Positions 36,001 through 49,609 of a DNA stretch of 64,000 nucleotides are shown in pieces. How positions within the stretch are numbered: position 1 is the first letter of the stretch; every line of letters begins with the position of its first letter. Below the pieces are notes generated by a model. The model saw nothing but the letters and a program-made list of their open reading frames with translations, was not told the DNA's origin and did not search any database. The DNA comes from Halictus rubicundus. Lineage: Eukaryota > Arthropoda > Insecta > Hymenoptera > Halictidae. The stretch is taken from positions 124,001 through 188,000 of the forward strand of contig NW_027488719.1 of assembly GCF_050948215.1 (NCBI RefSeq). The letters are read 5' to 3'. The position numbers were made by a program, and so were the translations under genes.

Positions 36001-38400
36001 ATAGAGGATAGGATAGGTTAGAGGATAGGATAGGATATATGATACTATAGGATGGAGGATACGATATTATAGATGATAGTATAGGATAGAGGATAGGATA
36101 AGATAGAGGATAGGATAGGGTAGAGGATAGGGTAAGATAGAGGATAGGATAGAATAGAGTACAGGATAGTATAGAGGATAAGATAATATAGAGAATAGGA
36201 TAGGATAGAGGATAGGTCAGGATAGAGGATAGGATAGGATAGAGGATAGGATAGGATAGAGGATAGGATAGAATAGAGGATAGAATAGGATAGAGGATAG
36301 GATAGGATTGAGGATAGGATAGGATAGCGGGTAGGATAGAAAATGAATAGGATTGAGGATATTATGGGATTGAGGATAGGATAGGATAGAGGATAGGATA
36401 GGATTGAGGATAGCATAGGATTGAGGATAGGATAGGATAGAGAGTAGGATAGCATAGAGGATATGATAGGGTAGAGGATAGGACAGGATAGAGGATAGGA
36501 TAGGATAGAGGATAGGATAGGATAGAGGATAGGATAGGATAGATGATAGGATAGAGGATTGGATAGGATAGAGGATTGGATAGGATTGAGGATATTATGG
36601 GATAGATGATAGGATAGAGGATTGGATAGGATAGAGGATACGATACGATAGAGGATAGGATAGGATAGAGGGTAGGATAGAAAATTGAATAGGATTGAGG
36701 ATATTATGGAATAGAGGATAGGATAGGATAGGATAGGATAGAGAATAGGATAGGATAGAAGATAGGACAGGATAGAGGATAGGATAGGATAGAGGATAGG
36801 ATAGGATAGAGGATAGAATAGGATAGAGGATAGGATAGGATTGAGGATAGGATAGGATAGCGGGTAGGATAGAAAATGAATAGGATTGAGGATATTATGG
36901 GATAGAGGATAGGATAGGATAGAGGATACGATACGATAGAGGATAGGATAGGATAGAGGATAGGATAGGACAGAGGATATGATAGGCTAGGATAGAGGAT
37001 AGGATAGGATTGAGGATAGGATAGGATAGAGGATAGGATAGGATTGAGGATAGCATAGGATTGAGGATAGGATAGGATAGAGAGTAGGATAGCATAGAGG
37101 ATAGGATAGGATAGAGGATAGGACAGGATAGAGGATAGGATAGGATAGAGGATAGGATAGGATTGAGGATATTATGGGGTAGAGGATAGGATAGGATAGG
37201 ATAAGATAGATTATAGGATAGGATAGAGGATATGATAGGATAGAGGATAGGATAGGACAGAGGATATGATAGGATAGAGGATAGGATAGGATAGAGGATA
37301 GGATAGGATAGAGGATAGGATAGGATATATGATACTATAGGATGGAGGATACGATATTATAGAGGATAGTATAGGATAGAGGATAGGATACCGTAGAGGA
37401 TAGGATAAGATAGAGGATAGGATAGGGTAGAGGATAGGATAAGATAGAGGATAGGATAGAATAGAGTACAGGATAGTATAGAGGATAAGATAATATAGAG
37501 AATAGGATAGGATAGAGGATAGGACAGGATAGAGGATAGGATAGGATAGAGGATAGGATAGTATAGAGAATAGAATAGGATAGAGGATAGGATAGGATTG
37601 AGGATAGGATAGGATAGAGGATAGGATAGGATTGAGGATAGCATAGGATTGAGGATAGGATAGGATAGAGAATAGGATAGGATAGAGGATAGGATAGGAT
37701 AGAGGATAGGATAGAGGATAGGATAGAGGATTGGATAGGATTGAGGATATTATGGGATAGAGGATAGGATAGGATAGGATAGGATAGAGAATAGGATAGG
37801 ATAGAGGATAGGACAGGATAGAGGATAGGATAGGATAGAGGATAGGATAGAATAGAGGATAGAATAGGATAGAGGATAGGATAGGATAGAGGGTAGGATA
37901 GAAAATTGAATAGGATTGAGGATATTATGGAATAGAGGATAGGATAGGATAGGATAGGATAGAGAATAGGATAGGATAGAGGATAGGACAGGATAGAGGA
38001 TAGGATAGGATAGAGGATAGGATAGAATAGAGGATAGAATAGGATAGAGGATAGGATAGGATTGAGGATAGGATAGGATAGCGGGTAGGATAGAAAATGA
38101 ATAGGATTGAGGATATTATGGGATAGAGGATAGGATAGGATAGAGGATACGATACGATAGAGGATAGGATAGGATATAGGATAGGATAGGACAGAGGATA
38201 TGATAGGCTAGGACAGAGGATAGGTTAGGATTGAGGATAGGATAGGATAGAGGATAGGATATGATTGAGGATAGCATAGGATTGAGGATAGGATAGGATA
38301 GAGAGTAGGATAGCATAGAGGATAGGATAGGATAGAGGATAGGACAGGATAGATGATAGGATAGGATAGAGGATAGGATAGGATAGAGGATAGGATAGGA
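24050..38400 (+). repeat. About 5-kb satellite block present twice, about 9 kb apart
   Basis: About 24.05-29.05 kb corresponds to about 33.06-38.4 kb. The string AGGAAGTAGG, seen only at 24,554 and 33,565, gives an offset of 9,011. Later markers have offsets near 10,022, 9,806 and 9,357, showing internal gains and losses. One gain is a local tandem duplication of about 1 kb (about 33.6-34.6 and 34.6-35.6 kb). Sequence between the copies (29.0-33.0 kb) is related satellite, including the 704-bp repeat listed separately. Confidence 0.75.
31620..33030 (+). repeat. 704-bp tandem duplication
   Basis: Shared rare variants fix the spacing: TAGTGGATAG at 31,651 and 32,355, GAATACGATA at 31,881 and 32,585, and TACCGG at 32,127 and 32,831. 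The copies look almost identical by eye. Confidence 0.8.
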
Positions 38401-41100
38401 TAGATGATAGGATAGAGGATTGGATAGGATAGAGGATACGATACGATAGAGGATAGGATAGGATAGAGGGTAGGGTAGAGAATTGGATGGGATACAGGAT
38501 ACGATACCATAGCGGATAGGCTAGGATAGAGGATAGGATAGGATTGAGGATAGGATAGGATAGAGGATAGGATAGGTTTGAGGATAGCATAGGATTGAGG
38601 ATAGGATAGGATAGAGGATAGGATAGGGTAGAGAATAGGATAGGATAGAGGATAGGATAGGATAGAGGATAGGATAGAGGATTGGATAGGATTGAGGATA
38701 TTATGGGGTAGAGGATAGGATAGGATAGGATAAGATAGATTATAGGATAGGATAGAGGATATGATAGGATAGAGGATAGGATAGGACAGAGGATATGATA
38801 GGATAGAGGATAGGATAGGATAGAGGATAGGATAGGATAGAGGATAGGATAGGATATATGATACTATAGGATGGAGGATACGATATTATAGAGGATAGTA
38901 TAGGATAGAGGATAGGATACCGTAGAGGATAGGATAAGATAGAGGATAGGATAGGGTAGAGGATAGGATAAGATAGAGGATAGGATAGAATAGAGTACAG
39001 GATAGTATAGAGGATAAGATAATATAGAGAATAGGATAGGATAGAGGATAGGACAGGATAGAGGATAGGATAGGATAGAGGATAGGATAGTATAGAGAAT
39101 AGAATAGGATAGAGGATAGGATAGGATTGAGGATAGGATAGGATAGAGGATAGGATAGGATTGAGGATAGCATAGGATTGAGGATAGGATAGGATAGAGA
39201 ATAGGATAGGATAGAGGATAGGATAGGATAGAGGATAGGATAGAGGATAGGATAGAGGATTGGATAGGATTGAGGATATTATGGGATAGAGGATAGGATA
39301 GGATAGGATAGGATAGAGAATAGGATAGGATAGAGGATACTACAGGATAGAGGATAGGATAGGATAGAGGATAGGATAGAATAGAGGATAGAATAGGATA
39401 GAGGATAGGATAGGATAGAGGGTAGGATAGAAAATTGAATAGGATTGAGGATATTATGGAATAGAGGATAGGATAGGATAGGATAGGATAGAGAATAGGA
39501 TAGGATAGAGGATAGGACAGGATAGAGGATAGGATAGGATAGAGGATAGGATAGAATAGAGGATAGAATAGGATAGAGGATAGGATAGGATTGAGGATAG
39601 GATAGGATAGCGGGTAGGATAGAAAATGAATAGGATTGAGGATATTATGGGATAGAGGATAGGATAGGATAGAGGATACGATACGATAGAGGATAGGATA
39701 GGATATAGGATAGGATAGGACAGAGGATATGATAGGCTAGGACAGAGGATAGGTTAGGATTGAGGATAGGATAGGATAGAGGATAGGATATGATTGAGGA
39801 TAGCATAGGATTGAGGATAGGATAGGATAGAGAGTAGGATAGCATAGAGGATAGGATAGGATAGAGGATAGGACAGGATAGATGATAGGATAGGATAGAG
39901 GATAGGATAGGATAGAGGATAGGATAGGATAGATGATAGGATAGAGGATTGGATAGGATAGAGGATACGATACGATAGAGGATAGGATAGGATAGAGGGT
40001 AGGGTAGAGAATTGGATGGGATACAGGATACGATACCATAGCGGATAGGCTAGGATAGAGGATAGGATAGGATTGAGGATAGGATAGGATAGAGGATAGG
40101 ATAGGTTTGAGGATAGCATAGGATTGAGGATAGGATAGGATAGAGGATAGGATAGGGTAGAGAATAGGATAGGATAGAGGATAGGATAGGATAGAGGATA
40201 GGATAGAGGATTGGATAGGATTGAGGATATTATGGGGTAGAGGATAGGATAGGATAGGATAAGATAGATTATAGGATAGGATAGAGGATATGATAGGATA
40301 GAGGATAGGATAGGACAGAGGATATGATAGGATAGAGGATAGGATAGGATAGAGGATAGGATAGGATAGAGGATAGGATAGGATATATGATACTATAGGA
40401 TGGAGGATACGATATTATAGAGGATAGTATAGGATAGAGGATAGGATACCGTAGAGGATAGGATAAGATAGAGGATAGGATAGGGTAGAGGATAGGATAA
40501 GATAGAGGATAGGATAGAATAGAGTACAGGATAGTATAGAGGATAAGATAATATAGAGAATAGGATAGGATAGAGGATAGGACAGGATAGAGGATAGGAT
40601 AGGATAGAGGATAGGATAGTATAGAGAATAGAATAGGATAGAGGATAGGATAGGATTGAGGATAGGATAGGATAGAGGATAGGATAGAGGATAGGATAGA
40701 GGATTGGATAGGATTGAGGATATTATGGGATAGAGGATAGGATAGGATAGGATAGAGAATAGGATAGGATAGAGGATAGGACAGGATAGAGGATAGGATA
40801 GGATAGAGGATAGGATAGAATAGAGGATAGAATAGGATAGAGGATAGGACAGGATAGAGGATAGGATAGGATAGAGGATAGGATAGGATAGAGGATAGGA
40901 TAGGATAGATGATAGGATAGAGGATTGGATAGGATAGAGGATACGATACGATAGAGGATAGGATAGGATAGAGGGTAGGGTAGAGAATTGGATGGGATAC
41001 AGGATACGATACCATAGAGGATAGGCTAGGATAGAGGATAGGATAGGATTGAGGATAGGATAGGATAGAGGATAGGATAGGTTTGAGGATAGCATAGGAT
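37150..41100 (+). repeat. 1,529-bp tandem repeat, two full copies and a third with a deletion
   Basis: ATTATGGGGT at 37,171, 38,700 and 40,229 gives exact 1,529-bp steps. Copies 1 and 2 (about 37.15-38.68 and 38.68-40.21 kb) appear nearly identical. The third starts at about 40.21 kb, lacks a segment of roughly 0.5 kb near 40.7 kb, then resumes to about 41.1 kb, where GATACCATAG (compare 38.5 and 40.03 kb) appears again. Confidence 0.8.
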
Positions 41101-42659
41101 TGAGGATAGGATAGGATAGAGGATAGGATAGGGTAGAGAATAGGATAAGATAGAGGATAGGATAGAATAGAGTACAGGATAGTATAGAGGATAAGATAAT
41201 ATAGAGAAGAGGATAGGATAGAGGATAGGACAGGATAGAGGATAGGATAGAATAGAGGATAGGACAGGATAGAGGATAGGATAGGATAGAGGATAGAATA
41301 GGATAGAGGATAGGATAGGATTGAGGATAGGATAGGATAGATGATAGGATAGAGGATTGGATAGGATAGAGGATACGATACGATAGAGGATAGGATAGGA
41401 TAGAGGGTAGGATAGAAAATTGAATAGGATTGAGGATATTATGGAATAGAGGATAGGATAGGATAGGATAGGATAGAGAATAGGATAAGATAGAGGATAG
41501 GACAGGATAGAGGATAGGATAGGATAGAGGATAGGATAGGATAGAGGATAGAATAGGATAGAGGATAGGATAGGATTGAGGATAGGATAGGATAGCGGGT
41601 AGGATAGAAAATGAATAGGATTGAGGATATTATGGGATAGAGGATAGGATAGGATAGAGGATACGATACGATAGAGGATAGGATAGGATAGAGGATAGGA
41701 TAGGACAGAGGATATGATATGCTAGGATAGAGGATAGGATAGGATTGAGGATAGGATAGGATAGAGGATAGGATAGGTTTGAGGATAGCATAGGATTGAG
41801 GATAGGACAGGATAGAGGATAGGATAGGGTAGAGAATAGGATAAGATAGAGGATAGGATAGAATAGAGTACAGGATAGTATAGAGGATAAAATAATATAG
41901 AGAAGAGGATTTGATAGAGGATAGGACAGGATGGAGGATAGGATAGGATAGAGGATAGAATAGGATCGAGGATAGGATAGGATAGAGGATAGGATAGGAT
42001 AGAGGATAGGATAGGATAGAGGATAGGATAGGATAGAGGATAGAATAGGATAGAGGATAGGATAGGATTGAGGATAGGATAGGATAGATGATAGGATAGA
42101 GGATTGGATAGGATAGAGGATACGATACGATAGAGAATAGGATAGGATAGAGGGTAGGATAGAAAATTGAATAGGATTGAGGATATTATGGGATAGAGGA
42201 TAGGATAGGATAGGATAGGATAGAGAATAGGATAGGATAGAGGATAGGACAGGATAGAGGATAGGATAGGATAGAGGATAGGATAGGATAGAGTATAGAA
42301 TAGGATAGAGGATAGGATAGGATTGAGGATAGGATAGGATAGCGGGTAGGATAGAAAATGAATAGGATTGAGGATATTATGGGATAGAGGATAGGATAGG
42401 ATAGAGGATACGATACGATAGAGGATAGGATAGGATTGAGGATAGGATAGGATAGAGGATAGGATAGGATTGAGGATAGCATAGGATTGAGGATAGGATA
42501 GGATAGAGAGTAGGATAGCATAGAGTATAGGATAGGATAGAGGATAGGATAGAGGATTTGATAGGATTGAGGATATTATGGGATAGAGGATAGGATAGGA
42601 TAGGATAGGATAGAGGATAGGATAGGATAGAGGATAGGATAGGATATATGATACTATAG

Positions 42660-45600
42660 GATGGAGGATACGATATTATAGAGGATAGTACAGGATAGAG
42701 GATAGAATAGGGTAGAGGATAGGATAAGATAGAGGATATGATAGAATAGAGTACAGGATAGTATAGAGGATAAGATAATATAGAGAATAGGATAGGATAG
42801 AGGATAGGACAGGATAGAGGATAGGATAGGTTAGAGGGTAGGATAGGATAGAGGATAGGATAGGATATAGGATATGATAGGCTAGGATAGAGGATAGGAT
42901 AGGATTGAGGATAGGATAGGATAGAGGATAGGATAGGATTGAGGATAGCATAGGATTGAGGATAGGATAGGATAGAGAATAGGATAGGATAGAGGATAGG
43001 ATAGGATAGAGGATAGGTTAGAGGATAGGATAGAGGATTGGATATGATTGAGGATATTATGGGATAGAGGATAGGATAGGATAGGATAGGATCGAGGATA
43101 GGATAGGATAGAGGATAGGATAGGATAGAGGATAGGATAGGATAGAGGATAGGATAGGATAGAGGATGGGATAGGATAGATGATAGGATAGAGGATTGGA
43201 TAGGATAGAGGATAGGATAGGATAGCGGGTAGGATAGAGAATAGAATTCGATTGAGGATATTATGGGATAGAGGATAGGATAGGATAGGATAGGATAGTA
43301 TAGAGAATAGAATAGGATAGAGGATAGGATAGGATTGAGGATAGGATAGGATAGATGATAGGATAGAGAATTGGATGGGATACAGGATACGATACGATAG
43401 AGGATAGTACAGGATAGAGGATAGAATAGGGTAGAGGATAGGATAAGATAGAGGATATGATAGAATAGAGTACAGAATAGTATAGAGGATAAGATAATAT
43501 AGAGAATAGGATAGGATAGAGGATAGGACAGGATAGAGGATAGGATAGGATAGAGGGTAGGATAGGATAGAGGATAGGATAGGATATAGGATATGATAGG
43601 CTAGGATAGAGGATAGGATAGGATTGAGGATAGGATAGGATAGAGGATAGGATAGGTTTGAGGATAGCATAGGATTGAGGATAGGGTAGGATAGAGAATA
43701 GGATAGGATAGAGGATAGGATAGGATATATGATACTATAGGATGGAGGATACGATATTATAGAGGATAGTATAGGATAGAGGATAGGATAGGGTAGAGGA
43801 TAGGGTAAGATAGAGGATAGGATAGGGTAGAGGATAGGATAAGATAAAGGATAGGATAGAATAGAGTACAGGATAGTATAGAGGATAAGATAATATAGAG
43901 AATAGGATAGGATAGAGGTTAGGGCAGGATAGAGTATAGGATAGGATAGAGGATAGGATAGGATAGATGATAGGATAGAGGATTGGATAGGATAGAGGAT
44001 ACGATACGATAGAGGATAGGATAGGATAGAGGGTAGGATAGAGAATTGAATAAGGATAGAGAATACGATACGATAGAGGATAGGATAGGATAGAGGGTAG
44101 GACAGAGAATTGGATAAGGATAGAGAATACGATACGATAGAGGATAGGATAGGATAGAGGATGGGATAGGACAGAGGATAGGATAGGATAGAGGGTAGAA
44201 TACGATAGAGGATAGGATAGGGTTGAGGATAGGATAGGATAGATGATAGGATAGAGGATTGGATAGGATAGAGGATACGATACGATAGAGGATAGGATAG
44301 GATAGAGGATATGATAGGATAGAGGATAGGATAGGACAGAGGATATGATAGGATAGAGGATAGGATAGGATAGAGGATAGGATAGGATAGAGGATAGGAT
44401 AGGACAGAGGATATGATAGGATAGAGGATAGGATAGGATAGAGGATACGATACGATAGAGGATAGGATAGGATATAGGATAGGATAGGACAGAGGATATG
44501 ATAGGCTAGGATAGAGGATAGGATAGGATTGAATATAGGATAGGATAGAGGATAGGATAGGATAGAGGACAGGATAGGATAGAGGATAGGATAGGATAGA
44601 GGATAGGATAGGATAGATGATAGGATAGAGGATTGGATAGGATAGAGGATACGATACGATAGAGGATAGGATAGGATAGAGGGTAGGGTAGAGAATTGGA
44701 TGGGATACAGGATACGATACGATAGAGGATAGGCTAGGATAGAGGATAGGATAGGATTGAGGATAGGATAGGATAGAGGATAGGATAGGATAGATGATAG
44801 GATAGAGGATTGGATAGGATAGAGGATACGATACGATAGAGGATAGGATAGGATAGAGGGTAGGGTAGAGAATTGGATGGGATACAGGATACGATACGAT
44901 AGAGGATAGGCTAGGATAGAGGATAGGATAGGATTGAGGATAGGATAGGATAGAGGATAGGATAGGTTTGAGGATAGCATAGGATTGAGGATAGGATAGG
45001 ATAGAGGATAGGATAGGGTAGAGAATAGGATAAGATAGAGGATAGGATAGAATAGAGTACAGGATAGTATAGAGGATAAGATAATATAGAGAATAGGATA
45101 GGATAGAGGATAGGACAGGCTAGGATAGAGGATAGGATAGGATTGAGGATAGGATAGGATAGAGGATAGGATAGGATTGAGGATAGCTTAGGATTGAGGA
45201 TAGGATAGGATAGAGAATAGGATAGGATAGAGGATAGGATAGGATAGAGGATAGGATAGAGGATTGGATAGGATTGAGGATATTATGGGGTAGAGGATAG
45301 GATAGGATAGGATAAGATAGGTTATAGGATAGGATAGAGGATATGATAGGATAGAGGATAGGATAGGACAGAGGATATGATAGGATAGAGGATAGGATAG
45401 GATAGAGGATAGGATAGGATAGAGGATAGGATAGGATAGATGATAGGATAGGATAGAGGATAGGATAGGATATATGATACTATAGGATGGAGGATACGAT
45501 ATTATAGAGGATAGTATAGGATAGAGGATAGGATACCGTAGAGGATAGGATAAGATAGAGGATAGGATAGGGTAGAGGATAGGATAAGATAGAGGATAGG

Positions 45601-48600
45601 ATAGAATAGATTACAGGATAGTATAGAGGATAAGATAATATAGAGAATAGGATAGGATAGAGGATAGGACAGGATAGAGGATAGGATAGGTTAGAGGGTA
45701 GGATAGGATAGAGGATAGGATAGGATATAGGATATGATAGGCTAGGATAGAGGATAGGATAGGATTGAGGATAGGATAGGATAGAGGATAGGATAGGATT
45801 GAGGATAGCATAGGATTGAGGATAGGATAGGATAGAGAATAGGATAGGATAGAGGATAGGATAGGATAGAGGATAGGTTAGAGGATAGGATAGAGGATTG
45901 GATAGGATTGAGGATATTATGGGATAGAGGATAGGATAGGATAGGATAGGATCGAGGATAGGATAGGATAGAGGATAGGATAGGATAGAGGATAGGATAG
46001 GATAGAGGATAGGATAGGATAGAGGATAGAATAGGATAGAGGATAGGATAGGATAGAGGATAGGATAGGATATATGATACTATAGAATGGAGGATACGAT
46101 ATTATAGAGGATAGTATAGGATAGAGGATAGGACAGGATAGAGGATAGGATAGGATACAGGATAGGATAGGATAGAGGATGGGATAGGATAGATGATAGG
46201 ATAGAGGATTGGATAGGATAGAGGATAGGATAGGATAGCGGGTAGGATAGAGAATAGAATTCGATTGAGGATATTATGGGATAGAGGATAGGATAGGATA
46301 GGATAGGATAGTATAGAGAATAGAATAGGATAGAGGATAGGATAGGATTGAGGATAGGATAGGATAGATGATAGGATAGAGAATTGGATGGGATACAGGA
46401 TACGATACGATAGAGGATAGTACAGGATAGAGGATAGAATAGGGTAGAGGATAGGATAAGATAGAGGATATGATAGAATAGAGTACAGAATAGTATAGAG
46501 GATAAGATAATATAGAGAATAGGATAGGATAGAGGATAGGACAGGATAGAGGATAGGATAGGATAGAGGGTAGGATAGGATAGAGGATAGGATAGGATAT
46601 AGGATATGATAGGCTAGGATAGAGGATAGGATAGGATTGAGGATAGGATAGGATAGAGGATAGGATAGGTTTGAGGATAGCATAGGATTGAGGATAGGGT
46701 AGGATAGAGAATAGGATAGGATAGAGGATAGGATAGGATATATGATACTATAGGATGGAGGATACGATATTATAGAGGATAGTATAGGATAAAGGATAGG
46801 ATAGGGTAGAGGATAGGGTAAGATAGAGGATAGGATAGGGTAGAGGATAGGATAAGATAGAGGATAGGATAGAATAGAGTACAGGATAGTATAGAGGATA
46901 AGATAATATAGAGAATAGGATAGGATAGAGGTTAGGGCAGGATAGAGTATAGGATAGGATAGAGGATAGGATAGGATAGATGATAGGATAGAGGATTGGA
47001 TAGGATAGAGGATACGATACGATAGAGGATAGGATAGGATAGAGGGTAGGATAGAGAATTGAATAAGGATAGAGAATACGATACGATAGAGGATAGGATA
47101 GGATAGAGGGTAGGACAGAGAATTGGATAAGGATAGAGAATACGATACGATAGAGGATAGGATAGGATAGAGGATGGGATAGGACAGAGGATAGGATAGG
47201 ATAGAGGGTAGAATACGATAGAGGATAGGATAGGGTTGAGGATAGGATAGGATAGATGATAGGATAGAGGATTGGATAGGATAGAGGATACGATACGATA
47301 GAGGATAGGATAGGATAGAGGATATGATAGGATAGAGGATAGGATAGGACAGAGGATATGATAGGATAGAGGATAGGATAGGATAGAGGATAGGATAGGA
47401 TAGAGGATAGGATAGGACAGAGGATATGATAGGATAGAGGATAGGATAGGATAGAGGATACGATACGATAGAGGATAGGATAGGATATAGGATAGCATAG
47501 GACAGAGGATATGATAGGCTAGGATAGAGGATAGGATAGGATTGAGGATAGGATAGGATAGAGGATAGGATAGGATAGAGGACAGGATAGGATAGAGGAT
47601 AGGATAGGATAGAGGATAGGATAGGATAGATGATAGGATAGAGGATTGGATAGGATAGAGGATACGATACGATAGAGGATAGGATAGGATAGAGGGTAGG
47701 GTAGAGAATTGGATGGGATACAGGATACGATACGATAGAGGATAGGCTAGGATAGAGGATAGGATAGGATTGAGGATAGGATAGGATAGAGGATAGGATA
47801 GGATAGATGATAGGATAGAGGATTGGATAGGATAGAGGATACGATACGATAGAGGATAGGATAGGATAGAGGGTAGGGTAGAGAATTGGATGGGATACAG
47901 GATACGATACGATAGAGGATAGGCTAGGATAGAGGATAGGATAGGATTGAGGATAGGATAGGATAGAGGATAGGATAGGTTTGAGGATAGCATAGGATTG
48001 AGGATAGGATAGGATAGAGGATAGGATAGGGTAGAGAATAGGATAAGATAGAGGATAGGATAGAATAGAGTACAGGATAGTATAGAGGATAAGATAGTAT
48101 AGAGAATAGGATAGGATAGAGGATAGGACAGGCTAGGATAGAGGATAGGATAGGATTGAGGATAGGATAGGATAGAGGATAGGATAGGATTGAGGATAGC
48201 TTAGGATTGAGGATAGGATAGGATAGAGAATAGGATAGGATAGAGGATAGGATAGGATAGAGGATAGGATAGAGGATTGGATAGTATTGAGGATATTATG
48301 GGGTAGAGGATAGGATAGGATAGGATAAGATAGGTTATAGGATAGGATAGAGGATATGATAGGATAGAGGATAGGATAGGACAGAGGATATGATAGGATA
48401 GAGGATAGGATAGGATAGAGGATAGGATAGGATAGAGGATAGGATAGGATATATGATACTATAGGATGGAGGATACGATATTATAGAGGATAGTATAGGA
48501 TAGAGGATAGGATACCGTAGAGGATAGGATAAGATAGAGGATAGGATAGGGTAGAGGATAGGATAAGATAGAGGATAGGATAGAATAGATTACAGGATAG

Positions 48601-48680
48601 TATAGAGGATAAGATAATATAGAGAATAGGATAGGATAGAGGATAGGACAGGATAGAGGATAGGATAGGATAGAGGACAG
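42660..48680 (+). repeat. About 3.0-kb tandem duplication
   Basis: About 42.66-45.7 kb is repeated at about 45.5-48.68 kb. The first part has offset 2,860 (GTACAGGATA 42,751; TTACAGGATA 45,611). After an extra segment of about 153 bp in copy 2 the offset becomes 3,013 (GTTATAGG at 45,321 and 48,334). A 34-bp difference follows near 45.44 kb. The intervals 41.1-42.66 and 48.7-49.6 kb are ordinary variants of the same satellite. Confidence 0.75.
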
Positions 48681-49609
48681 GATAGGATAGAGGATAGGAT
48701 AGGATAGAGAATAGGATAGAGGATAGGATAGAGGATAGGATAGAGGATTGGATAGGATTGAGGATATTAAGGGATTGAGGATAGGATAGGATAGGATAGG
48801 ATAGATGATAGGATAGGATAGGATAGAGGATAGGATAGGATAGAGGATAGGATAGGATAGAGGATAGGATAGGATAGAGGATGGGATAGGATAGAGGATA
48901 GGATAGGATATATGATACTATAGGATGGAGGATACGATATTATAGAGGATAGTATAGGATAGAGGATAGGATAGGGTAGAGGATAGGATAGGATAGAGGA
49001 TAGGATAGGATAGAGGATAGGATAGGATAGAGGATAGGATAGGATAGAGTACAGGATAGTATAGAGGATAAGATAATATAGAGAATAGGATAGGATAGAG
49101 GATAGGACAGGATAGAGGATAGGATAGGATAGAGGATAGGATAGGATAGAGGATAGGATAGGATAGATGATAGGATAGAGGATTGGATAGGATAGAGGAT
49201 ACGATACGATAGAGGATAGGATAGGATAGAGAGTAGGATAGAGAATTGGATAAGGATAGAGGATACGATACGATAGAGGATAGGATAGGATAGAGGATGG
49301 GATAGGACAGAGGATAGGATAGGATAGAGGATAGAATAGGATAGAGAATAGGATACGATTGAGGATAGAATAGGATAGAGGATATTATAGGATAGAGGAT
49401 AGGATAGAGGATTGCATAGGATTAAGGATATTATGGGATAGAGGATAGGATAGGATAGGATAGGATAGGATAGAGGATAGGATAGGATAGAGGATAGGAT
49501 AGGATATATGATACTATAGGATGGAGGATACGATATTATAGAGGATAGTATAGGATAGAGGATAGGATATGGTAGAGGATAGGATAAGATAGAGGATAGG
49601 ATAGGGTAG

